Below are positions 1 to 5,874 of a stretch of DNA of 6,507 nt, in pieces. Every line of letters starts with the position of its first letter. Positions within the stretch are counted from its first letter, which is position 1. The notes under the pieces are model-generated. The model ran no database searches. It worked only from the letters and a program-made list of their open reading frames with translations, and was not told the origin of the DNA. The stretch is from NCBI GenBank assembly GCA_020057985.1, contig JAGVEU010000445.1:1-6507 (forward strand), written 5' to 3'. Source of the stretch: Calditrichota bacterium. GTDB lineage: Bacteria > Electryoneota > RPQS01. The position numbers were made by a program, and so were the translations under genes.

Positions 1-436
1 AGTCGGTGTGGATCCGCAATCACGTGTGAAGATTTTCGCACTGCTAAGAGAATTGCATGATGCCGGCAAGACGATTATCTACACCACGCACTATATGGAA
101 GAGGCGGAGCGACTATGTGACCGCATCGGAATTATAGATCATGGCAAGTTATTAGCTGAAGGTACGCTCTCGGAGTTGCTTGCGCACGTGAATTTGCCAC
201 GTTGCGTCCGCGTCTTTGTTTCTGTGGATGCGATCCAACTTCCCGACATCGAGTTTGCCGGCAGGCATACCGAAACCGACCATACGGATTACACTCCCAA
301 ACGACCGGAGCAACTCGGTCAGCTTGTGAGCTACATTGAGCAGAGTGGAATGCACTATGATCGAATGGAAATCGTTGGCCCGAATCTCGAAACGCTCTTC
401 CTTCAGTTAACGGGCAAGGAGTTACGGGACGTATGA
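1..436 (+). CDS. ABC transporter ATP-binding protein, C-terminal part (5' end outside window)
   Basis: Cytoplasmic ATPase subunit that powers an ABC-2 type exporter; only the last 144 or so residues are present. The visible reading frame begins with V-G-V-D-P-Q, which matches the D-loop just after Walker B (usually LDEPTxGLDP), so Walker A, the signature motif and Walker B lie left of the window. The GTG at position 8 encodes an internal valine and is not a start. The switch histidine (H-loop) is in TTHYMEEAE, followed by the usual DRIGIIDHGKLLAEGT segment. The last part, ending in LETLFLQLTGKELRD, is the accessory tail typical of DrrA/NatA-like and other ABC-2 ATPases. The stop overlaps the permease start by four bases (ATGA, 433-436), so the two are almost certainly cotranslated partners. 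Family assignment is firm; the substrate (drug, lipid, polysaccharide, sodium) cannot be told. Confidence 0.95.
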   Translation, partial: VGVDPQSRVKIFALLRELHDAGKTIIYTTHYMEEAERLCDRIGIIDHGKLLAEGTLSELLAHVNLPRCVRVFVSVDAIQLPDIEFAGRHTETDHTDYTPKRPEQLGQLVSYIEQSGMHYDRMEIVGPNLETLFLQLTGKELRDV

Positions 437-1776
437 GAAAGATATTGACACTCGTGCGCAAGGATTTCCGCATTTTCCTTGCTGATCCGGTCGCCATCGG
501 TCTTGGCTTTATTGTTCCGCTGGTAATGATTCTTGTTTTCGGATTAGTTTTCGGCGGAAGCAGTGACGGACTTTCCGAGTTCACAGTATTGGCTGTCAAT
601 CAGGATCAAGGTCCAGCCGGAAAGCGGCTGCTTGCCTCGCTTGACGCGCTTGAAGAAATCAAAATCGTTGAGAAACTGAAGAACGACTCGCTGAATCTCG
701 ATAGCACTGCGGCTCGCAGACGGGTTGAAACCGGCAAGAGCAGCGTGGCCATAATCGTACCGCGAAATTTCTCTGCCGGCTTGAAGTCGGGTGAAGTGCG
801 ACTGACTCTGCTTGAAGATCCGCACGAGCCTATTACCTCCGGAGTCGTCGTCGGCTTGCTGCAACGGCAGGTGTTCACGACTTTCCCCGGTCTGATGCCC
901 ATGTCCATGATGAATCAAGGCTTCGGAGTGGATTCGCTGCTGCAGAAGAACTTCAATCAGGACTTGAGGCGCGCGATTGAGAGGAATTTCAATGCGAAGT
1001 TTCCTGACACGCTTTCTTTATCCAGTATGTTTCCTGAGAAGATGTTGCTTGGATCTGATCCTGATACAAGCAAGAAGGCGGACTCAAGCGGCTTCAACAT
1101 GGAGCAAGCCTTCAGCAAACTTTTCAAACTGAAACGCGAGCAGGTAGTCGGGCAGAACATCGTCAATCCGGGCATCGCGCAGAGTGTCGCCGGTCCGGCA
1201 GTAATGTTCATGCTGTTTGCCGTGGGCGCCATTGCCGCATCGCTGCTGCGGGAAATGCAATTCGGCACCGCCCAGCGCCTCATGGTCAATCGAGTGACTT
1301 CGGGCGAGTTGCTGTTCTCAAAATATCTGTGGTCAATCCTGCTCGGCGGAAGTCAGCTTATCTTCATGATGCTCTATGGCTGGCTGATCTTCAATCTCGA
1401 TGTGTTTTCCCACGCGTTCAATCTGCTGGTGGTGATAGTCTGCACCGCCGCCGCCATGAGCGCTCTCGGTTTGTTTATCGCCTCTATCAGTCGCACAGAA
1501 GAGCAGGCGGCAGGCTTCCAAGTAGTCATCATTCTTGCCATGTCTGCCATCGGCGGAGCCATGATCCCCAGCATGTTCATGCCTGCCAGTATTCGTGCTG
1601 TTGCCGTCGTCACTCCGGTTCACTGGGCCATGAAAGGGTTTCTCGACGTCTTCTGGCGACAGTTGACTCTTCAGGAGATCCTTCCCGAATGCGGCATCCT
1701 GCTCGGCATGGCTGCACTATTGGTAACCATCTCAGTCGTGCTGTTCAGGAAACGACTGGCGACGGAATTGGGGTGA
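433..1776 (+). CDS. ABC-2 type transporter permease
   Basis: Inner-membrane subunit of the exporter whose ATPase lies directly upstream, 447 residues. The architecture is that of the larger ABC-2 permeases (ABC2_membrane_3 type). One N-terminal membrane helix (about residues 22-41) is followed by a long extracytoplasmic region (about 42-251) beginning TVLAVNQDQG. Five more helices follow, at about 252-271, 297-320, 329-351, 362-381 and 420-437. The cytoplasmic stretch REMQFGTAQRLMVNRVTSGE (273-292) matches the conserved coupling segment (E..GT..RL...P) that contacts the ATPase. TPVHWAMKGF (394-403) matches the conserved loop before the last helix. The start is fixed by the ATGA overlap, with AAGGAG at 416-421 as a Shine-Dalgarno site, spaced a little long at 11 bases. 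The gene appears intact. Two-gene ABC-2 exporters of this kind export drugs, lipids or other hydrophobic compounds; the sequence does not say which. Confidence 0.95.
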   Translation: MRKILTLVRKDFRIFLADPVAIGLGFIVPLVMILVFGLVFGGSSDGLSEFTVLAVNQDQGPAGKRLLASLDALEEIKIVEKLKNDSLNLDSTAARRRVETGKSSVAIIVPRNFSAGLKSGEVRLTLLEDPHEPITSGVVVGLLQRQVFTTFPGLMPMSMMNQGFGVDSLLQKNFNQDLRRAIERNFNAKFPDTLSLSSMFPEKMLLGSDPDTSKKADSSGFNMEQAFSKLFKLKREQVVGQNIVNPGIAQSVAGPAVMFMLFAVGAIAASLLREMQFGTAQRLMVNRVTSGELLFSKYLWSILLGGSQLIFMMLYGWLIFNLDVFSHAFNLLVVIVCTAAAMSALGLFIASISRTEEQAAGFQVVIILAMSAIGGAMIPSMFMPASIRAVAVVTPVHWAMKGFLDVFWRQLTLQEILPECGILLGMAALLVTISVVLFRKRLATELG

Positions 1777-1797
1777 GAAATGGACGAAAACACTAGG

Positions 1798-1803
1798 CAT
1801 AAT
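1798..1803 (+). promoter_or_regulatory. possible -10 box (CATAAT) before the exported HExxH protein
   Basis: CATAAT matches TATAAT at five of six positions and lies in an AT-rich patch in the 49-base gap between the permease stop and the next start. It would give a leader of roughly 15 bases that still contains the GAGG site. No convincing -35 hexamer is seen 16-18 bases upstream, so this is weak and may be chance. Confidence 0.22.
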
Positions 1804-1812
1804 ATACAAACT

Positions 1813-1816
1813 GAGG
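1813..1816 (+). promoter_or_regulatory. Shine-Dalgarno site (GAGG) of the exported HExxH protein
   Basis: GAGG lies nine bases before the ATG at 1826, within normal spacing. It supports that ATG, which is followed at once by a signal-peptide-like sequence. Confidence 0.7.
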
Positions 1817-1825
1817 TAGAGCAAA

Positions 1826-3397
1826 ATGAAACAGATCCTTGGTAGCATCATATTGACTGCAGTGTGTGTTATGCTTTGCAGCTCTGCCGAGAGCCTCGCT
1901 GCGAATGACCATGCGTGGACTCGCAGCGAACTGGCTGTGCTGAAGACATGCGAAGGCGCGGTGCAGCTCTTCAAGCAATTCCCGGATTCGATCTGGCGCG
2001 GTTATGATCTCAGCAAGCAGCCTTTCGTAGCTTATGTTCCTGACCAGTGGGCGCTGCTGATGAATGCAACCGGAAATGTGGAACAATTCGCGCCTTATCC
2101 AGCGGACTGGCCGAACCTCGGCTCGCAGGTGCGATATCATATAGGGCGGTATGGCGATCTGGGAGGTCAATTGGCCTTTGACCTTCCGGTCGACGGTATC
2201 ACGACGGTGGCGATTGGCTTTCCCACGAGCTACGATACACTGCCGCATTTCAACGCAGGAGTTTTCGGCACCTTCATTCACGAAGCGTTCCACCAATACC
2301 AACACGCCGCTTTCGGCGACATTCCGTGGGAACGAGAAGAACGATATCCGATTCTTGATCGAAATAACACGTCCCTCGTGGTCGTCGAGATGCGACTGTT
2401 GGAAGATGCGCTGAAGGCAATGAAAACAAATGATCGAGCGCGATGCGCGGAGGTGACGCGACAGTTCGTAGCTGTGCGCAACTACCGCTGGAGCCATGCC
2501 GATCCGATTGTCGCCCGTTATGAGCAAGGTCAGGAAATCAATGAGGGGACGGCACAGTACGTCGGGACGAAGGGCATTGAGCTGGCGAAGCGACTGCGCT
2601 ACGAGTCTTCCCTCGCCGGGCTCACCACAACGCTGCAAGATGACCTAAGTCATTTGTCTTTTCCAGACGCGATCATGGACAATATGCATGAGCGACTCAC
2701 CGGCATTTCTTTATCTCCGGACGATGTGCCGCGCAATCGGATTTATCCGGTGGGATGCGCGCAAGGTTATCTGCTCGACTACTTCAAAGTGCCTTGGAAG
2801 GAGTCGGCTCAGAAGGCGGGGCCGGAGTTCACATTCATGAATTTGCTGCGTGGCGCGGTGGACGCTGTTCCCGATTCGTCGGCGCGAATTATCGAGGATG
2901 TGAAAGACCGTTATAAATACGAAACGATTCTGTCTGCGACCGATTCGCTGATTCACGATTATCAACTTGGTTTCGATAATGCATTGACGGCTTTCGAAGC
3001 GCAGCCAGGTCAGCGAGTCACGATGATCTTCACCACCCGACGTCTCAGCCGCTCTCGCTCCAGCATGGGTAAAAAGTGGACCATGGATCGTGGCGCAAGA
3101 GCTTTGTGCAACGGTTATCGAATCTATACGCTCAAAGGGGATTCGCTTGCCTTTGAGCTTCGCGATGCAGGAGTCTATGAGCAGACGGATTGGGACGCCC
3201 ACAGGTATGAAGTGGCATTTGTCTCGCAGGACTCGCTTGCGATCACGTTGGATGGTATGTCAGTCCATTCCATTACACCTGACGAACAGCCATTCGCACG
3301 GATTGCAATCTCCAGCCCAAGTTTCTCGCTCACGGCCGCCAGACGAGGCACATTCCAGTGGAACGGGCGCGAAGCAATTGTCAAATTGCTTCAATGA
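1826..3397 (+). CDS. exported putative zinc metallopeptidase (HExxH, gluzincin-like), family not recognised
   Basis: Protein of 523 residues. The N-terminus (MKQ, then a hydrophobic core ILGSIILTAVCVML, then SSAESLAA) is a typical signal peptide with likely signal peptidase I cleavage near residues 25-26. No lipobox is seen, so export to the periplasm or outside is expected. HEAFH at 152-156 is a perfect HExxH zinc-peptidase motif in a suitable context (GTFIHEAFHQYQH). INEGTAQYVG at 238-247 resembles the NEGxAxY segment that supplies the third zinc ligand (E240) in M1-type and related gluzincins. The gap from the HExxH, 84 residues, is much longer than in M1 or thermolysin. The region between and after is helical in character. 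About residues 395-523 look strand-rich, with repeated short hydrophobic/charged alternation, and may be a separate beta domain. The preceding gene ends 49 bases upstream, so this may be its own unit. Peptidase activity is inferred from motifs; the substrate is unknown. Confidence 0.8.
   Translation: MKQILGSIILTAVCVMLCSSAESLAANDHAWTRSELAVLKTCEGAVQLFKQFPDSIWRGYDLSKQPFVAYVPDQWALLMNATGNVEQFAPYPADWPNLGSQVRYHIGRYGDLGGQLAFDLPVDGITTVAIGFPTSYDTLPHFNAGVFGTFIHEAFHQYQHAAFGDIPWEREERYPILDRNNTSLVVVEMRLLEDALKAMKTNDRARCAEVTRQFVAVRNYRWSHADPIVARYEQGQEINEGTAQYVGTKGIELAKRLRYESSLAGLTTTLQDDLSHLSFPDAIMDNMHERLTGISLSPDDVPRNRIYPVGCAQGYLLDYFKVPWKESAQKAGPEFTFMNLLRGAVDAVPDSSARIIEDVKDRYKYETILSATDSLIHDYQLGFDNALTAFEAQPGQRVTMIFTTRRLSRSRSSMGKKWTMDRGARALCNGYRIYTLKGDSLAFELRDAGVYEQTDWDAHRYEVAFVSQDSLAITLDGMSVHSITPDEQPFARIAISSPSFSLTAARRGTFQWNGREAIVKLLQ
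3371..3392 (+). terminator. perfect 9-bp hairpin over the last codons of the HExxH gene; possible terminator or 3' stabiliser
   Basis: GAAGCAATT (3371-3379) and AATTGCTTC (3384-3392) are exact reverse complements separated by a four-base loop, GTCA. The stem has three G-C and six A-T pairs, so it is only moderately stable. It ends two bases before the stop codon at 3395-3397. No T-tract follows, so it is not a classical intrinsic terminator. It may slow transcription, protect the 3' end of the message, or be chance within coding sequence (EAIVKLL). Confidence 0.35.
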
Positions 3398-3462
3398 GCC
3401 CATCATAGTCCCATAACAGATTTCCAACACAAATCCATCATTTACCGTACCACCTTCTTCCC

Positions 3463-4590
3463 ATGTCCAAACACACTATCGCATGGCTTCCCGGTGACGG
3501 CGTCGGCGCCGAAGTATTGGAAGCGGCCCGCATCTGTCTCGACGCGCTTGACTTCAAAGCAGATTACATTCATGGCGATATCGGCTGGGAATTTTGGTGT
3601 CGCGAAGGAAATGCACTTCCCGATCGCACACTCAAAATTCTGAAGGAAACCGAGTGCGCGCTCTTTGGCGCGATTACATCCAAGCCACGCGATGAGGCCA
3701 ACGAAGAACTCGCTCCCGAATTGCGCGGCAAGGGCTATGACTATTTCTCGCCCATTGTTCGTCTGCGTCAGGAACTGAATCTGCATACAAACATCCGCCC
3801 GACAAAGGCTTATCCGGGCAATCCGCTCAACTTCAAAGAGGGAATTGACATTGTAGTCTTTCGCGAGAATACCGAAGGCATGTATGGCGGTGTGGAGTTT
3901 CATCCCCTGCCGCAGTCGGTGTTTGACGCGCTGAGCGCCGCACACAAGAAAATGAAAAAATTCGGAGCCTTTGGTCTTGACAATCTGGCGATCACGCTGC
4001 GCATCATGTCCCGTCAGGGTTGTCGAAGCATTGTGCGCGAGGCTTTCAAATTCGCTAAGCGACACGGGCGACGTTCCGTTACGGTCTGCGACAAACCCAA
4101 CGTACTGCGCGAAACCGGTGGGCTGATGATTCGCACTGCGCGCGAAGTGGCCAAAGAGTATCCGAGCATTCCGCTCTACGAAACCAACATTGATGCGCAG
4201 TGCATGTGGCTGGTCAAGAACCCCTTTGACTATGACCTCATTGTCGCCGAGAACATGTTCGGAGATATTCTCTCCGATCTTTGTGCCCAGCTTGTCGGTG
4301 GACTTGGCTTTGCCTCAGCAGGAAATATCGGCGACAACTATGCGGTCTTCGAGCCGACGCACGGCAGCGCACCGAAATACACAGGCATGTACAAAGTCAA
4401 TCCCATTGCCACTTTACTGGCCGCGAAATTGATGCTTGACTGGCTCGGTGAGAACGATATGGCTGTACGTCTTGAGAGTGCCGTTGCAGCCGTAATCGCG
4501 GAAGGCAAAGTTCGCACCTATGACATGGGCGGCAAGGCCAAGACTCTGGAAATGGCCAACGCGGTTGCTGAGAAGATCAAAGGCAAATGA
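3463..4590 (+). CDS. isocitrate/isopropylmalate dehydrogenase family protein, probably NADP-dependent
   Basis: Cytosolic metal-dependent oxidative decarboxylase of a 2-hydroxy-dicarboxylate or tricarboxylate, 375 residues. The start matches the family (IAWLPGDGVG, residues 6-15). Substrate arginines are R102 and R112 (LRQELNLHTNIRP) and R134 (FREN). The catalytic tyrosine is Y141 (ENTEGMY), and the catalytic lysine is K211 (DKPNVLR). Metal aspartates are D244 (NIDAQ), D268 and D272 (GDILSDL). The cofactor loop THGSAPKYTG has K305-Y306 where E. coli Icd has the NADP-binding Lys344-Tyr345 and NAD enzymes have Asp-Ile, so NADP is likely. Aligned by eye, E. coli Ser113 is kept (S96) but Asn115 is I98, and Arg395 appears to be glycine. 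The substrate could be isocitrate, homoisocitrate, 3-isopropylmalate or malate/tartrate; isocitrate is my first choice. No Shine-Dalgarno site precedes the ATG; a pyrimidine-rich tract sits there instead. It is the first gene of a run of four. Confidence 0.93.
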   Translation: MSKHTIAWLPGDGVGAEVLEAARICLDALDFKADYIHGDIGWEFWCREGNALPDRTLKILKETECALFGAITSKPRDEANEELAPELRGKGYDYFSPIVRLRQELNLHTNIRPTKAYPGNPLNFKEGIDIVVFRENTEGMYGGVEFHPLPQSVFDALSAAHKKMKKFGAFGLDNLAITLRIMSRQGCRSIVREAFKFAKRHGRRSVTVCDKPNVLRETGGLMIRTAREVAKEYPSIPLYETNIDAQCMWLVKNPFDYDLIVAENMFGDILSDLCAQLVGGLGFASAGNIGDNYAVFEPTHGSAPKYTGMYKVNPIATLLAAKLMLDWLGENDMAVRLESAVAAVIAEGKVRTYDMGGKAKTLEMANAVAEKIKGK

Positions 4591-5033
4591 GCGATCATGA
4601 GCCGCTAACCCATCGCGTGGCTGCTGCGGCCTACATCTTTCGCGGAGACCGGTTATTGCTGCTCAAACGAAACAAACCGCCGTTTACTTTTGCTCCGCCC
4701 GGTGGGCATTTGAATGAAGGTGAAGATCCGATTTCAGGATTGCATCGCGAAGTGCAGGAAGAGACCGGGCTTTCGATTGATGTGATCGGTGTTGCTCACA
4801 TGTGGTTTGGAGTTGTCGCCGACGGTTATGAGCCGCTTCTTTGTATCAACTATCTTGCCGTGAACCAAACAGGGGATGTGCAGATCAATCACGAGCACAC
4901 CGAGTTCAAGTGGGTTTCGCGCGAGGACATAGAGTCCGGAGCGACGGCCACACTGAGCCTTGATCATCGTGGGTATCAGACAAAGGATATTCTGACTGCC
5001 TTTGATCTGTATGCGAGAATTCGTCCGCGGTGA
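4587..5033 (+). CDS. Nudix hydrolase
   Basis: Cytosolic pyrophosphohydrolase of 148 residues that would cleave a nucleoside diphosphate linked to another group, with divalent metal. The Nudix box GX5EX7REUXEEXGU is matched perfectly: G40, E46, R54-E55-V56, E58-E59, G61-L62. It is preceded by FAPPGG, as in many MutT/ADP-ribose-pyrophosphatase-like proteins. One compact Nudix fold accounts for the whole length, with no extra domain. The start overlaps the dehydrogenase stop (ATGA, 4587-4590), with AAAGG at 4579-4583 spaced only three bases away, so translational coupling is likely. The substrate (oxidised nucleotide, ADP-ribose, NAD(P)H, sugar nucleotide) cannot be read from the sequence. Sitting behind an NADP-type dehydrogenase is suggestive but does not prove a dinucleotide substrate. 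Confidence 0.95.
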   Translation: MSDHEPLTHRVAAAAYIFRGDRLLLLKRNKPPFTFAPPGGHLNEGEDPISGLHREVQEETGLSIDVIGVAHMWFGVVADGYEPLLCINYLAVNQTGDVQINHEHTEFKWVSREDIESGATATLSLDHRGYQTKDILTAFDLYARIRPR

Positions 5034-5866
5034 ACTTCTTCAAGAGACTGTGGAAAAACATGGAGCGCGAGGATCTCAAGACTCAACTCTTTGCCTTTCT
5101 TGCGGGTGACGAAGTAGAATTCCGAACCATTGGGAGGACTTTATCTCGTGAGGATGCGCGCGAACTGCTTTGCGAACTTATTCCCGCGGAGATCCAAGTG
5201 CGTGGTGTTTGCACACTGTCTCAGGCTGTGGTGGTTGCAGCTCCGCATGTGAGCTTTGACAATTGGTCTGAATATTTCTGCAATCGAGTGGCAAGGAAGT
5301 ATCGAACCGGCTGGGTGGTCGCAAAGAATTTTCGTGATCTGCACCCGCATACGATTCCCGTTTCCATCGGAAGGCATCTGCATGTTAACCGGCCAACCGA
5401 GTCTGTTCGACCTGGTGGAGCTGAGCAGACCACAGATCGCGCTCGACAGACTCATCAGGACTATCTTGCGGCGCTAACGCAGGCATCGGGACGCTCTGTG
5501 CTCCCTTTGGATGCGCTAATTGAGTTTCATTCTCAACAGCGAACGCCGGACTTTGAGATTGCCACAACTGGAGTCAATTCTGAACTTGCAGAACTCCTTG
5601 TGAATTGCTACGAGAAGATTCGCCTTCAAGAAGAGCGGCTGCCTGAATTGCGCATTGAGCCGCTTCATGAGGTCATGTTCAAAGCCGAAAGCACAAAGCA
5701 AATCGGCTCCATGAGGTTGGAGGTGACGCGCTGTGCACTTCACATCGAAATTCCTCGCGAGATGCGCCGCACGGATCCCGATCGAAGTCTTGCATGTAAG
5801 GCAATGTTGGCGCTGACAGAAGGTCTGCTTGAGCAGTTGCAGAATAAACCATCTTCTTCATTCTGA
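5030..5866 (+). CDS. divergent N-formylglutamate-amidohydrolase-like protein (tentative)
   Basis: Protein of 278 residues, predicted soluble, without signal peptide or membrane helix. Several spaced motifs resemble the N-formylglutamate amidohydrolase family, a zinc fold related to M14 carboxypeptidases. These are VVVAAPHVSFDNWSE (67-81, H73 as possible zinc ligand), GRHLHVNRPTE (114-124, like the family's R.vDlNRP), LIEFHSQ (163-169, like the D/E-x-HS zinc motif, H167) and ALHIEIPREMR (236-246, with E240 as possible catalytic acid). If right, it hydrolyses an amide or formyl-amino acid in the cytoplasm. The normal Asp of DxNRP is H118, so the substrate may differ. About the first 60 residues are charged and helical and lie outside this core. 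The GTG start overlaps the Nudix stop (GTGA). An ATG at 5060 (residue 11), with a weak GGA upstream, is a real alternative. The gene itself is secure; the family call rests on eye-matched motifs only. Confidence 0.5.
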   Translation: MNFFKRLWKNMEREDLKTQLFAFLAGDEVEFRTIGRTLSREDARELLCELIPAEIQVRGVCTLSQAVVVAAPHVSFDNWSEYFCNRVARKYRTGWVVAKNFRDLHPHTIPVSIGRHLHVNRPTESVRPGGAEQTTDRARQTHQDYLAALTQASGRSVLPLDALIEFHSQQRTPDFEIATTGVNSELAELLVNCYEKIRLQEERLPELRIEPLHEVMFKAESTKQIGSMRLEVTRCALHIEIPREMRRTDPDRSLACKAMLALTEGLLEQLQNKPSSSF

Positions 5867-5869
5867 GGT
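5864..5869 (+). promoter_or_regulatory. Shine-Dalgarno site TGAGGT deciding the TTG start of the transporter gene
   Basis: GAGG at 5865-5868 lies six bases before the TTG at 5875 and shares its first bases with the stop codon of the upstream gene (TGA, 5864-5866). An in-frame TAA at 5872-5874 rules out any start further left, so this site points to TTG 5875. Confidence 0.65.
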
Positions 5870-5874
5870 CATAA

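Noticed and set aside
8..10. GTG as the start of the ATPase gene
   Set aside because: It is the Val of the V-G-V-D-P D-loop, and the frame is open to the left edge; the true start is outside the window.
132..599. 155-codon open frame on the minus strand across the ATPase/permease junction
   Set aside because: It runs antisense to two firmly identified coupled genes, with a low-complexity, basic translation.
1329..1796. 155-codon open frame on the + strand in another frame of the permease
   Set aside because: The permease frame encodes conserved membrane helices here. The alternative translation is rich in Arg, Ser and His with no domain, and nothing indicates a frameshift.
1837..1869. Lipoprotein signal in the HExxH protein (cysteines at residues 14 and 18)
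   Set aside because: TAVC and VMLC do not fit the lipobox consensus L-[AST]-[GA]-C; a signal peptidase I site near SLAA fits better.
1793..2638. 281-codon open frame on the minus strand
   Set aside because: It lies antisense within the HExxH gene, which has a signal peptide, ribosome site and motif evidence. The minus-strand translation is rich in Arg, His and Ser and shows no recognisable domain.
3442..4065. 207-codon open frame on the minus strand
   Set aside because: It is antisense to the well supported dehydrogenase gene and shows no family motif; it is a codon-bias shadow.
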